This document shows, one piece after another, positions 52,431 to 61,192 of a stretch of 64,000 nucleotides of DNA. Made by a program: the position numbers and the translations under genes. Origin of the DNA: Cypionkella sp. (GTDB lineage: Bacteria; Pseudomonadota; Alphaproteobacteria; Rhodobacterales; Rhodobacteraceae). The notes below the pieces were generated by a model that had not been told where the DNA came from, did no database searches, and saw nothing but the letters and a program-made list of their open reading frames with translations. The stretch is from NCBI RefSeq assembly GCF_028290025.1, contig NZ_JAQGKQ010000066.1, positions 27,471-91,470 on the forward strand, read 5' to 3'. How positions within the stretch are numbered: the stretch's first letter is position 1; every line of letters begins with the position of its first letter.

Positions 52431-52563
52431 ACAAATCGCGTCACAGAATCGATTCATCGCTGCTGCATGGTGAGGTCGGGGAGGATTTCCCCTTCTGTCC
52501 CACCCTAGGCTGGCAATTTCCGGCCAAGCCCTCGGACTAGTCCCCCGGTCCGAGGGCTTTTTT
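52431..52563 (+). other. Possible short RNA or 3' UTR between tag and aminotransferase
   Basis: This interval ends in a strong terminator. Before it, GGGGA-GGATT-TCCCC (about 52477-52492) can form a hairpin. A frame without a clear start codon (reading ...SSLLHGEVGEDFPFCPTLG and ending inside the terminator) spans it. It could be the tag 3' UTR, a small RNA, or a peptide gene. I favour the UTR. Confidence 0.3.
52527..52563 (+). terminator. Rho-independent terminator after tag
   Basis: AGCCCTCGGAC (52527-52537) pairs perfectly with GTCCGAGGGCT (52548-52558), followed by TTTTTT at 52558-52563. Confidence 0.93.
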
Positions 52564-52693
52564 CATTGCACGTCCGGCGAAGGCTGCGCAAATTTATGCT
52601 CATCTGGGCAGGCTTTCGCTTGCGCGCGCGCGCGATGCTTCCAGCCCGCTCAAGGGCGTGATTAAGCTGCGCCTGCAACGGCAGGAGATCAGC

Positions 52694-53557
52694 ATGGCCT
52701 TCGGAAAATCCATCCGCACCTATTGGGACGGGCGCTGGCATGACGGCGATTTGGCTGTGATGAAAGCGGCGGATCACGGGATGTGGCAGGGCACCTCGGT
52801 GTTCGACGGCGCGCGATATTTCGACGGCATGTATCCGGATCTCGACCTGCATTGTGCGCGGTTGAACAGATCAGCCGAGGCGTTGATGATCACGCCGACA
52901 TGCGAACCCGAAGATATGGCGGCGATTATCCGCGAGGGTTTGCAGACATTCGGGCCGGGGCAAGCGGTGTATATACGACCGATGTATTGGTCGCTGCATG
53001 GGTCTGAGCTGGGCATTGTGCCGCTGGCGGGGGCCACGGGGTTTGCGATTTCGCTGGAAGAAGTGGCGATGCCGGACAAAGATTTCGCGACAACCGTCAC
53101 CCGCACGCGGTTTCGCCGTCCGATCTTGGAGGATGCGGTGTGCAATGCAAAAGCCGGGTGTCTCTATCCCAACAACGCGCGGATGCTGGTAGAAGCGCAG
53201 GCCAAGGGCTTCGGCAACGCGTTGGTGGCGGATGCTTTGGGCAATTTGGCCGAAAGCGCGACTGCGAATGTTTTTCTGGTGAAGGACGGTGTGGTGTTCA
53301 CTCCGGTACCGAACGGTACATTTCTGGCGGGGATCACCCGAGCGCGGCATATCTTGAACCTGCGCGCCGATGGGGTTGAGGTGCGCGAGGCGGTGCTGAC
53401 GTTTGAAGATGCTCATGCGGCAGACGAGATCTTTCTGTCGGGCAATTTCGCGAAAGTGACGGCGGTGAAGGCGTTTGACGCCACCGAATATAACGATCGT
53501 CCAATGACGGCGCGAGCGCGCAAGTTGTATTGGGATTGGGCGGCAGGGCAGCGTTAA
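52694..53557 (+). CDS. Class IV PLP aminotransferase (branched-chain aminotransferase, IlvE-like)
   Basis: A 287-residue fold-type IV transaminase. DHGMWQGTSVFDGARYF at residues 28-44, the PLP lysine in NAKAGCLYPNNARML (about residue 154), and LGNLAESATANVFLV for cofactor phosphate binding. IlvE-type enzymes transfer amino groups to branched-chain 2-oxo acids. Motifs differ a little from E. coli IlvE (LAES instead of ISEG), so a D-amino-acid or other specificity is possible. The ATG at 52694 follows AGGAG; a frame from 52658 was rejected. Confidence 0.85.
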   Translation: MAFGKSIRTYWDGRWHDGDLAVMKAADHGMWQGTSVFDGARYFDGMYPDLDLHCARLNRSAEALMITPTCEPEDMAAIIREGLQTFGPGQAVYIRPMYWSLHGSELGIVPLAGATGFAISLEEVAMPDKDFATTVTRTRFRRPILEDAVCNAKAGCLYPNNARMLVEAQAKGFGNALVADALGNLAESATANVFLVKDGVVFTPVPNGTFLAGITRARHILNLRADGVEVREAVLTFEDAHAADEIFLSGNFAKVTAVKAFDATEYNDRPMTARARKLYWDWAAGQR

Positions 53558-53635
53558 ACCTTCCGCACGCTTGCCCGGCCCCGCTTGCCTTCCCGTCGCC
53601 TCGGTTGCATGATCGCGGCGTTAGGGGAGACGAAT

Positions 53636-54091
53636 ATGCGGAAGTTTCTGGTCGTGCTGGATGACAGCCGAGAGTGTCTGAACGCAATGCGGTTTGCGGC
53701 GCTGCGGGCGGCGCATACCGGGGGTGGGGTGCAGGTTTTGTCGATCATCCCGCCGGAGGAGTTTCAGCATTGGATGGGTGTGGCCGATCTGATGCGGGCT
53801 GAAGCGCGCGAGCGGATTGAGGCACATTTCGAGGTGTTCGCGAAATGGATGCGAGACAAGCAGGGCGTGAATCCCGAACTTATCATCCGTGAGGGCGACC
53901 CGGTGGCAGAGATACTGTCGCAGGTCAAGGAAGACCCGGCGGTCGCAGTTTTGGTGCTCGGGGCCGGCACCGAGAAATCCGGCCCGGGGCCATTGGTGAC
54001 GGCGATGACGCGATCTTCGGGTAATTTGCCGATCCCGATTACAATTGTTCCTGGCGATATGAGCAAGGAACGGCTGGAGAGCATTACTTAG
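53636..54091 (+). CDS. Universal stress protein (UspA family)
   Basis: A 151-residue Usp domain: MRKFLVVLDDSRECLNAM at the start and the ATP-loop region VLVLGAGTEKSGPGPLV near residue 115, followed by PIPITIVPG. Many Usp proteins bind ATP through G-2x-G-9x-G(S/T); here the loop is GAGTEKSGPG, so nucleotide binding is possible but not typical. The ATG at 53636 follows AGGGGAGA. It stands alone between the aminotransferase and a repeat-rich gap. Confidence 0.88.
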   Translation: MRKFLVVLDDSRECLNAMRFAALRAAHTGGGVQVLSIIPPEEFQHWMGVADLMRAEARERIEAHFEVFAKWMRDKQGVNPELIIREGDPVAEILSQVKEDPAVAVLVLGAGTEKSGPGPLVTAMTRSSGNLPIPITIVPGDMSKERLESIT

Positions 54092-54147
54092 CGCTTAGCT
54101 CGGGGCTTGGGGGTATTTTTCAATTCACCTCGCGCGGGCTGATCGCT

Positions 54148-54200
54148 GGGGGTTTCACACCCCCAGACCCCCGTGGGATATTTGAGCCAATGCGAAAGCA
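54148..54200. repeat. Intergenic repeat family R, copy R2, with hairpin
   Basis: CTGGGGGT (54146-54153) pairs with ACACCCCCAG (54157-54166), and the text continues CCCCCGTGGGATATTTGAGC and CAATGCGAAA. The 22-base block at 54148-54169 recurs exactly, inverted, at 61095-61116. A further GGGGGTATTTTTC lies at 54113. Nothing else is apparent in the gap 54092-54333. Confidence 0.7.
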
Positions 54201-54333
54201 AATTTTAGATAAGTTTTAGTCAGTTTGTGAGCGCGACGTTTGCGCTGGGTGCATTTCGCAGTTGCAGCATTACAGGTGTCTGAGATGCCCATTTTTCCCT
54301 ATGTTCGCGGCGGGAAGACGAAAGGAACGAGCT

Positions 54334-54483
54334 ATGAATCGCAATCTGTCTGTTTCGCCTGTCGCCTTGCGCGCAGCTGAAGAGTCTGTGGCTTACTTCA
54401 AAGCGCCCGCTTGCCCAAAGCAGAAACCTGCGCCCAGTCTAACGCCGATTGAGGCGATGTATGCGTATTATGACGCGGCGTAG
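54334..54483 (+). CDS. Small protein of unknown function (49 residues)
   Basis: MNRNLSVSPVALRAAEESVA then YFKAPACPKQKPAPSLTPIE and AMYAYYDAA. AAAGGA is well placed before the ATG at 54334. No signal peptide or membrane segment. The ending MYAYYDAA is one I have seen in short conserved Rhodobacteraceae proteins. It lies 76 bases before nfuA. Confidence 0.65.
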   Translation: MNRNLSVSPVALRAAEESVAYFKAPACPKQKPAPSLTPIEAMYAYYDAA

Positions 54484-54559
54484 GTTTTAGAATCATTCCA
54501 ATCCTTGACTTTGGCCACCGCTGGGCGCATATCCAACTGGAATAGTCGGAGAAAAGACC

Positions 54560-55117
54560 ATGTTCATCCAGACCGAATCCACACCGAACCCAGCAACGTT
54601 GAAATTTCTGCCGGGGCAAGCCGTGCTGGAGATGGGCACTGCCGATTTCCCGAGCGCCGATACGGCGGGCAAATCGCCGTTGGCCAAGCAGATTTTCGCC
54701 ACGGGTCAAGTGACGGGGGTGTTTCTTGGCACCGATTTCATCACCGTGACCAAGGCGGAAGCGGCTGATTGGCAGCATATAAAGCCTGCTATCCTCGGCG
54801 CGATTATGGAGCATTTCCAGTCGGGTGCGGCGGTTATGGAAGGCGAAAGCCAAGCGGCGCATGCGGCGCATGACGGCCCGGATGAAGATATCGTCAAGCA
54901 AATCAAAGAGTTGCTAGATACTCGTGTGCGCCCTGCTGTGGCTCAAGACGGCGGCGACATCACCTTCCACGGCTTTGATCGTGGCGTGGTTTATCTGCAC
55001 ATGAAGGGCGCTTGCGCGGGCTGCCCGTCTTCGACCCTGACGCTGAAGATGGGGATTGAGAACCTGCTACGGCATTACATTCCCGAGGTGCTTGAGGTAC
55101 GTCCGGTTGCAGCCTGA
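54560..55117 (+). CDS. nfuA: NfuA-type iron-sulfur cluster carrier
   Basis: A 185-residue protein with an N-terminal Nfu_N domain (about 1-88, beginning MFIQTESTPNPATLKFLPG) and a C-terminal NifU-like domain (about 110-180) with the cluster ligands GACAGCPSS (Cys-X2-Cys). It carries 4Fe-4S clusters to target apoproteins; ETF-QO and other Fe-S enzymes are likely clients. It leads the nfuA-tsaB-rimI gene row, with 15 bases to tsaB. Confidence 0.95.
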   Translation: MFIQTESTPNPATLKFLPGQAVLEMGTADFPSADTAGKSPLAKQIFATGQVTGVFLGTDFITVTKAEAADWQHIKPAILGAIMEHFQSGAAVMEGESQAAHAAHDGPDEDIVKQIKELLDTRVRPAVAQDGGDITFHGFDRGVVYLHMKGACAGCPSSTLTLKMGIENLLRHYIPEVLEVRPVAA

Positions 55118-55132
55118 GGCGGAGCTGGTTTT

Positions 55133-55771
55133 ATGAAGCTTGCGAAAATTCTAGCATTCGATACATCGGCGGCGCATTGCGCCGCCGTTTTGTTATGCGG
55201 TGATAGCGTCTGGGCTAAGTTTGAGGTGATGGAAAAGGGCCAGGCTGAACGGCTGATGCCTTTGATTGCCGAGCTGTTGGCTGAGGCTGGCGTGGGTTTG
55301 GCGGATATTACCGCGATTGGGGTGGGCACCGGGCCGGGCAATTTCACCGGGGTGCGGATTTCGGTGGCGGCGGCGCGGGGGCTGGCCTTGGGGCTGGGCG
55401 TGCCTGCGATTGGGGTTACTCGATTGGAGGCGTTGGCGTTCGATTTGCCGCGTCCGGTGACGGTGATTGAGGATGCGCGGCGCGGTGAGGTTTATGTGCA
55501 GCGGTTTGATGACGGCGGGCCGGGTGTGGCGCGGATGGTTTCGGCTGCCGAACTGGGCGTGGTTGAGGGTGCGATGACTGGTTCGGGCTGCGACGGTCTG
55601 CCTGCAGCGATGCCGATTGCCGAAGCGATTGCCCGGATTGCATTGGGCCGGGTGGGGTCGGTGCAGCCCCGGCCAGCGCCATTTTATCTGCGCGGGGCGG
55701 ATGCGGCACCGCCGAGCGATTTGCCGCCGGTTATTCTCGATCTGGCGCCGCCAACGCTGGTGATCCCGTGA
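55133..55771 (+). CDS. tsaB: tRNA threonylcarbamoyladenosine biosynthesis protein TsaB
   Basis: A 212-residue ASKHA-fold protein: ILAFDTSAAHCAAVLL at the start, IGVGTGPGNFTGVRI (about 61-75) in the middle. TsaB forms a dimer with TsaD that transfers the threonylcarbamoyl group to A37 of tRNAs. The Sua5 enzyme at 29528 supplies the activated intermediate; tsaD and tsaE are elsewhere. Its stop overlaps the rimI GTG start (GTGA), the standard tsaB-rimI arrangement. Confidence 0.94.
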   Translation: MKLAKILAFDTSAAHCAAVLLCGDSVWAKFEVMEKGQAERLMPLIAELLAEAGVGLADITAIGVGTGPGNFTGVRISVAAARGLALGLGVPAIGVTRLEALAFDLPRPVTVIEDARRGEVYVQRFDDGGPGVARMVSAAELGVVEGAMTGSGCDGLPAAMPIAEAIARIALGRVGSVQPRPAPFYLRGADAAPPSDLPPVILDLAPPTLVIP

Positions 55772-56190
55772 CGGTTGACGAAATGGCAGCGATCCATGCG
55801 GCGTGTTTTGTAACACCCCGGCCTTGGTCTGTGGTGGATATCGCGGGGACTTTGGCCAGCCCTTTTGTGTTCGTGCTGACCGAGCCGCACGGCTTTTTGA
55901 TCGGCCGGGTGGTGGCTGGTGAAGCCGAATTGTTGACGCTCGCGGTTGATCCGAGGGCGCGGCAACGTGGCACCGGCGGGCGTTTGGTTGATGGTTTTCT
56001 GGCTGAGGCCGCAGCGCGGGGCGGCGAATCGGCTTTTCTGGAAGTGTTGGCGAGCAATCTGCCAGCGCAGAGCCTTTATGCGCGTAAGGGCTTTGTGCAA
56101 AAAGGCAAACGCAGTGGCTATTACCATACGCCGGATGGCAAACGTCTGGATGCGCTGGTGCTGACACGGGCGATTTCCAGTGCGGCTTAG
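55768..56190 (+). CDS. rimI: Ribosomal protein S18 alanine N-acetyltransferase RimI-like
   Basis: A 140-residue GNAT enzyme: AELLTLAVDPRARQRGTGGRLVDGF with the acetyl-CoA loop RQRGTGG (about residues 68-74), and EVLASNLPAQSLYARKGF. RimI acetylates the N-terminal alanine of S18. The GTG start at 55768 overlaps the tsaB stop. It ends the nfuA-tsaB-rimI row. Confidence 0.92.
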   Translation: MTVDEMAAIHAACFVTPRPWSVVDIAGTLASPFVFVLTEPHGFLIGRVVAGEAELLTLAVDPRARQRGTGGRLVDGFLAEAAARGGESAFLEVLASNLPAQSLYARKGFVQKGKRSGYYHTPDGKRLDALVLTRAISSAA

Positions 56191-56262
56191 GCCAAATTAC
56201 ACGGTGAACGGCTGGTTTTCCATCGACGAACCAAAGCGACCTTCCGGCATCACAGATTCCTG

Positions 56263-56292
56263 TTGACCCTCCCGCAAACCGCTGGCCTAAAT
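56263..56292 (+). promoter_or_regulatory. Candidate sigma-70 promoter of nucleoside ABC operon
   Basis: TTGACC (56263-56268) and CTAAAT (56287-56292) with an 18-base spacer, about 80 bases before the BMP gene start. The -35 box matches well, the -10 box moderately. No purine riboswitch is recognisable in the 180-base leader region. Confidence 0.35.
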
Positions 56293-56370
56293 CGAGCACG
56301 ACCCGCGCTGTTGCTGGCCAGTCTCGCCGCGCATTGATGGGAAAACAAAAACCTAAACCGGGAGAATATT

Positions 56371-57366
56371 ATGACCGTGATGAAACACCTGCTGGGTGCA
56401 GCTGCGACTTTCGCGCTGACCGCTGGCGCGGCATTGGCCGACCCCGCGATCATTTATGATCTGGGCGGCAAATTCGACAAATCGTTCAACGAAGCGGCCT
56501 TTGCGGGTGCTGAGAAATGGGCTCAGGAAACTGGCGGCACTTACAAAGAGCTGGAGATGCAGTCGGAGGCGCAGCGCGAGCAGGCATTGCGTTCGCTCGC
56601 TGAAGATGGTGCGAACCCGATTGTGATGACCGGATTTGCATTTGGCGATGTGCTGAACACCGTGGCGCCTGATTTCCCGGACACCAAATTCGCGATCATC
56701 GACATGGTGGTTGAGCAGCCTAATGTGAAGTCCGTGGTGTTTACCGAGGATCAGGGTTCTTATCTGGTCGGCATGATGGCTGGTCTGGCGTCGAAAACCA
56801 ACACCGTTGGCTTTATCGGCGGCATGGATATTCCGCTGATCCGGCGTTTTGGCTGCGGGTATGCGCAGGGCGTGAAGGCTGTGAAGCCGGACGCGACGGT
56901 TATTTTGAACATGACCGGGACGACTCCGGCGGCTTGGAACGACCCGGTGAAGGGTGCGGAATTGGCGAAAGCGCAGAAATCGCAGGGCGCGGACGTGATC
57001 TATGCGGCGGCCGGCGGCACAGGCGTTGGTGTTTTGCAAACGGCTGCGGATGAGGGCATTCTGTCAATCGGTGTCGATAGCAACCAGAATTATCTGCATC
57101 CCGGGCAAGTGCTGACCTCGATGATGAAGCGGGTCGATAACGCGGTGTATGGCGCGTTCAGAGAAGGCGACGCGATGACCACGGGCATCAATGTAATGGA
57201 CCTGAAAGCAGGCGGCGTCGATTATGCGATGGATGATAACAACGCCAAGCTGGTGACGCCTGAAATGAAAGCGGCGGTCGATGCGGCGGCTGAGAAGATC
57301 AAATCGGGCGAGTTGGTGGTGCATGATTACATGACCGACAACACCTGCCCGGCTGGTTCGTTCTAA
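56371..57366 (+). CDS. BMP-family nucleoside-binding protein of ABC transporter
   Basis: A 331-residue periplasmic binding protein with a signal peptide (cleavage after GAALA) and the BMP/Med fold: IYDLGGKFDKSFNEAAFAG (about 27-45), EDQGSYLVGMMAGLASKTNT, FIGGMDIPLIRRFGCGYAQG and GVDSNQNYLHPGQVLTSMMK. Family members bind purine nucleosides, and the trailing purine phosphorylase relic agrees. GGGAG lies seven bases before the ATG at 56371. There is no lipobox, so it is soluble in the periplasm. It begins a four-gene operon. Confidence 0.92.
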   Translation: MTVMKHLLGAAATFALTAGAALADPAIIYDLGGKFDKSFNEAAFAGAEKWAQETGGTYKELEMQSEAQREQALRSLAEDGANPIVMTGFAFGDVLNTVAPDFPDTKFAIIDMVVEQPNVKSVVFTEDQGSYLVGMMAGLASKTNTVGFIGGMDIPLIRRFGCGYAQGVKAVKPDATVILNMTGTTPAAWNDPVKGAELAKAQKSQGADVIYAAAGGTGVGVLQTAADEGILSIGVDSNQNYLHPGQVLTSMMKRVDNAVYGAFREGDAMTTGINVMDLKAGGVDYAMDDNNAKLVTPEMKAAVDAAAEKIKSGELVVHDYMTDNTCPAGSF

Positions 57367-58946
57367 TGGCGGCTACGGCCGATAATGGGGGGCGGCAGGC
57401 AACTGCCGCCTCCTCTCCGTATGCGATTGAACTCAAAGGCATATCGAAAGCCTTTGGCTCGGTTCAGGCGAACAAAGATATCAATATCGCGGTGCCGCGC
57501 GGCACGATTCACGGCATTATTGGTGAGAATGGCGCGGGCAAATCGACGCTGATGTCGATCTTGTATGGATTTTACCGCGCTGATGCGGGCGAGATTTTTA
57601 TCAACGGCAAGTTGACCGCAATTCCCGACAGCCAAAGCGCCATTCGCGCCGGTATCGGCATGGTGTTCCAGCACTTCAAACTGGTGCAGAATTTCACGGT
57701 GTTGGAAAATGTGATCCTTGGGGCGGAAGATGGCCCGATGTTGAACACTTCGCTGGCAAAAGCGCGCAAGGTTCTTGGGGAACTGTCGCGCGAATATGAG
57801 ATGGACGTGGACCCGGATGCGTTGATCGAAGACCTGTCGGTTGGGCACCAGCAACGGGTGGAGATTTTAAAGGCGTTGTATCGGCAGGCCGATATTCTGA
57901 TCTTGGACGAGCCGACGGGGGTGTTGACTCCGGATGAGGCTGACCATTTGTTCCGTATTTTGAATGGGTTGAAGGAGCAGGGCAAGACGATCATCCTGAT
58001 TACCCACAAGCTACGTGAGATCATGGAGGCGACGGACAACGTCAGCGTCATGCGGCGGGGCACGATGGTGGGGACGGTTAAGACCTCGGAAAGTAGCCCT
58101 GAGTCGCTGGCCGAGTTGATGGTCGGGCGCAAGGTTTTGCTTGAGGTTGAGAAGGCCAAGGCCACTCCGGGGGCTGTCGTGCTGTCGGTCGAGAACCTGC
58201 GCGTGAAAGATGATGACGGGATTGAACGGCTGAAAGGCGTCAGTTTCGAGATCCGTGCGGGTGAGATTCTGGGTATCGCGGGGGTGGCGGGCAATGGCCA
58301 GTCGGAGCTTCTGCAGGCTTTGGGCGGCATTGCCCGAGCGACCGGGCGGATCACGCTGAAGGGGGCGGATTTGCCGCTGGTGGGATTGGCCGCAAATGGG
58401 CAGACCCGGCGTGAGGCCGGGATCGCGCATGTGCCGGAAGATCGCCAGCATCTTGGGCTGATCATGGATTTCTCGGCTTGGGAAAACGTGGCGTTTGGCT
58501 ATCACAACAGCCCGAAATACCAGAAAAACGCGCTGTTCATGGACAATGACGCGCTGCGGGCGGATACCGAGGCGAAGATGGCGCGCTATGATGTGCGGCC
58601 GCCGATTGCGACTTTGGCCGCGAAGAATTTTTCGGGCGGCAATCAGCAAAAAATCGTGGTGGCGCGTGAGATGGAGCAGAATCCTGACCTGCTGCTGATC
58701 GGTCAGCCGACGCGCGGGGTGGATATTGGCGCGATTGAGTTCATCCACAAGCAGATCATTGCTCTGCGCGATGCGGGCAAGGCGATCTTGTTGGTCTCGG
58801 TGGAACTTGATGAAATCATGAGCCTTTCCGACCGGATAGCGGTGATGTTTGACGGGCAGATCATGGGCACGGCGGACCCCGAGATGACGAATGAGCGTGA
58901 GTTGGGGCTGTTGATGGCGGGTGTGAGCGGGGACAGCTCAAGATGA
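57366..58946 (+). CDS. Nucleoside ABC transporter ATP-binding protein (two ATPase domains)
   Basis: A 526-residue protein with two fused ABC domains as in sugar and nucleoside (CUT2/BMP type) importers. Domain 1 (about 18-250): Walker A GENGAGKSTLM, signature LSVGHQQRVEILKAL, Walker B ILILDEPTGVL. Domain 2 (about 270-520): the degenerate Walker A GVAGNGQSELLQ, signature FSGGNQQKIVVAREM and ILLLIGQPTRG-type Walker B. The start overlaps the BMP stop by one base (TAATG). It should drive import with the two permeases that follow. Confidence 0.94.
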   Translation: MAATADNGGRQATAASSPYAIELKGISKAFGSVQANKDINIAVPRGTIHGIIGENGAGKSTLMSILYGFYRADAGEIFINGKLTAIPDSQSAIRAGIGMVFQHFKLVQNFTVLENVILGAEDGPMLNTSLAKARKVLGELSREYEMDVDPDALIEDLSVGHQQRVEILKALYRQADILILDEPTGVLTPDEADHLFRILNGLKEQGKTIILITHKLREIMEATDNVSVMRRGTMVGTVKTSESSPESLAELMVGRKVLLEVEKAKATPGAVVLSVENLRVKDDDGIERLKGVSFEIRAGEILGIAGVAGNGQSELLQALGGIARATGRITLKGADLPLVGLAANGQTRREAGIAHVPEDRQHLGLIMDFSAWENVAFGYHNSPKYQKNALFMDNDALRADTEAKMARYDVRPPIATLAAKNFSGGNQQKIVVAREMEQNPDLLLIGQPTRGVDIGAIEFIHKQIIALRDAGKAILLVSVELDEIMSLSDRIAVMFDGQIMGTADPEMTNERELGLLMAGVSGDSSR

Positions 58947-60088
58947 GAAAACTACCGCAATGGGCCGATGTTGTGCTGGTGCCGCTGATCTCGCTTTTGC
59001 TGGCGGCGATTGTGGCGGCGATCGTGTTGCTGGCGATTGGGCAGAGCCCGACAAAGGCGCTCGGGATCATGGTCGAAGGCGCTTTTGGCTCGGCGAATGG
59101 CTGGGGCTATACGCTGTATTACACCACCTCGTTTATCTTCACCGGGCTGTCGGTGATCGTGGCGTTTCATGCGGGCCTGTTCAACATCGGCGGTGAGGGT
59201 CAGGCGCAGTTGGGCGGGCTTGGCGTTGCGCTGGTATGTCTGGCACTGCCGTGGCCGCATTGGACGGTCGCGCTACTGGCGGCGACGTTGGGGGCGGCGG
59301 TTTTTGGGGCAGCTTGGGCGGCTATCCCTGCGTATTTACAGGCGAAACGCGGCAGTCATATCGTGATCACCACGATCATGTTCAACTATATCGCCTCGGC
59401 ACTGATCGTCTATATGCTGGTCGATGTGCTGCGACCTGCGGGGCAGATGGACCCGGCTTCGGCGCGGTTTCCGGTGGGGGCGAGTCTGCCTGCTCTCAGC
59501 GACATGCCCTTTTTGCGCGAGTTTTTTGCGCGGCTGAACCCAGATGGCACGCCACGGCTGACCAAAGCGGGTGTCGCGATGTACTCCAACGTGCCCGCCA
59601 ATGTGACGCTGTTTATCGCGTTGGCGGCCTGCTTGGTGGTCTGGCTTTTGCTGTGGCGGACGCGGCTGGGGTATCAAATCCGGGCGTTTGGCAAGTCGGA
59701 GGCAGCGTCGAAATATGCCGGGATAAATCCGGTGAAAATTACCATGATCGCGATGCTGATTTCGGGCGGTTTGGCCGGAATGATGGCGATTAACAACGTC
59801 ATGGGCTCGGCGGAGCGGCTGTTGCAGAACTCAGCCGAGGGTGCCGGGTTCATCGGTATAGCGGTGGCGCTGATGGGGCGTAATCATCCGTTTGGGGTGC
59901 TGCTGGCTGCGCTTTTGTTCGGGTTTTTGTATCAAGGCGGCGCTGCTTTGGGGCTGAATACCACGATTCCGATTGAGATGCGGATCGTGGTGCAAGGCTT
60001 GGTGATCCTGTTCACCGGAGCGTTGGATCAGATGGTGCGGATGCTGCTGGTCTGGCTGTTCAGCTTCGGGCGAAAGGCGGTGGCGTGA
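58943..60088 (+). CDS. Nucleoside ABC transporter permease 1
   Basis: A 381-residue membrane protein of the BPD_transp_2 (RbsC/LivH-like) family with about nine membrane segments. FHAGLFNIGGEGQAQLGGL, AIPAYLQAKRGSHIVITTIMFNYIA and GFIGIAVALMGRNHPFGVLL are typical of the YufP/NupB type permease. It overlaps the ATPase gene by four bases (ATGA) and the next permease gene by about three. Confidence 0.93.
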   Translation: MRKLPQWADVVLVPLISLLLAAIVAAIVLLAIGQSPTKALGIMVEGAFGSANGWGYTLYYTTSFIFTGLSVIVAFHAGLFNIGGEGQAQLGGLGVALVCLALPWPHWTVALLAATLGAAVFGAAWAAIPAYLQAKRGSHIVITTIMFNYIASALIVYMLVDVLRPAGQMDPASARFPVGASLPALSDMPFLREFFARLNPDGTPRLTKAGVAMYSNVPANVTLFIALAACLVVWLLLWRTRLGYQIRAFGKSEAASKYAGINPVKITMIAMLISGGLAGMMAINNVMGSAERLLQNSAEGAGFIGIAVALMGRNHPFGVLLAALLFGFLYQGGAALGLNTTIPIEMRIVVQGLVILFTGALDQMVRMLLVWLFSFGRKAVA

Positions 60089-61056
60089 TGGATTATGAAA
60101 CGCTGATGCAGATTTTCGGCTCGACGGTGCGGCTCGGAACGCCGCTTTTGCTGGCCTGTCTGGCGGGGCTTTTCTCGGAACGCGCCGGGATTTTCGACAT
60201 TGGGCTAGAGGGCAAAATGCTGGCGGCGGCGATGGCGGCGGGGTCTGTCGCGGCAATGTCAGGCTCGGCTTGGGTCGGGTTGGTGGCGGGGATTGGCGCG
60301 TCGCTGATCTTTGCGATGCTGCATGGGGTGGCCTCAATCACCTTCCGGGGCAATCAGTTGATCTCGGGTGTGGCGCTGAATTTCCTGTCGTCGGGGATTA
60401 CCGTGCTGGTGGCGCAGGCGCTGTTTGGTCAAGGCGGGCGGACGCCGCCACTCGCGGGTGCGGCGCGGTTCAACCCGATCACCCTGCCCTTCGCGGAAAT
60501 CGTGAAGGATGTGCCGCTGATCGGGCCGCTGTATACCGAGGTGATATCGGGGCACTCGATCTTGGTTTATGCGGCAATGGCCTGCGTGCCGCTGACATGG
60601 TGGGTGCTGTATCGGACGCGCTTTGGTTTGCGGCTGCGGGCAGTGGGCGAAAACCCGGCGGCGGTGGATACCGCAGGCGTTTCGGTGGTGGGTTTGCGCT
60701 ATGCGGCGCTGACGATCACTGGAGTTTTATGCGGCATTGCGGGGGCTTACATGGCGACCGCTTTGCAAGCAGGCTTTGGGCGCGAGATGACGGCGGGGCG
60801 AGGTTATATCGCGCTCGCGGCGTTGATCTTCGCGAAATGGCGGCCTTGGCAGGCTTTGGGCGCGACGATGTTGTTCGGGTTTTTTCAAGCTCTCGCTTTG
60901 CGTCCCGATGTGGTGGAAAAGATTGCACATGTGAAAGTGCCGGTCTCGATGCTCGATGCGCTGCCCTATATCCTGACCGTGCTGGTGCTGGCAGGCTTTG
61001 TCGGCAAGGCTATTCCACCCCGCGCGGGTGGTGAGCCTTATGTGAAAGAACGCTAA
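60085..61056 (+). CDS. Nucleoside ABC transporter permease 2
   Basis: A 323-residue permease of the same family (YufQ/NupC type), forming a heterodimer with permease 1. SERAGIFDIGLEGKMLAAAM, ITFRGNQLISGVALNF and GENPAAVDTAGVSVVGLRY are conserved. The start is GTG at 60085 or the adjacent ATG at 60088. It is the last intact gene of the operon; the usual next gene, a purine nucleoside phosphorylase, is decayed. Confidence 0.93.
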   Translation: MMDYETLMQIFGSTVRLGTPLLLACLAGLFSERAGIFDIGLEGKMLAAAMAAGSVAAMSGSAWVGLVAGIGASLIFAMLHGVASITFRGNQLISGVALNFLSSGITVLVAQALFGQGGRTPPLAGAARFNPITLPFAEIVKDVPLIGPLYTEVISGHSILVYAAMACVPLTWWVLYRTRFGLRLRAVGENPAAVDTAGVSVVGLRYAALTITGVLCGIAGAYMATALQAGFGREMTAGRGYIALAALIFAKWRPWQALGATMLFGFFQALALRPDVVEKIAHVKVPVSMLDALPYILTVLVLAGFVGKAIPPRAGGEPYVKER

Positions 61057-61094
61057 GGCTTTCCGGCTTCATATAGGCTTAGATTTTCCACCGA

Positions 61095-61116
61095 GGTCTG
61101 GGGGTGTGAAACCCCC
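61095..61116 (-). repeat. Intergenic repeat family R, copy R4
   Basis: The 22 bases are the exact reverse complement of 54148-54169 and contain the GGGGGT..ACCCCC hairpin. It lies about 40 bases after the permease stop and may act as transcript end. Confidence 0.75.
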
Positions 61117-61192
61117 GGCGCTTGCTACAACGGACTGCCTATCCTGATCAAACCGCCGGTTTTATTGCCCAAACCAAGCCTTCGCCGGTACT

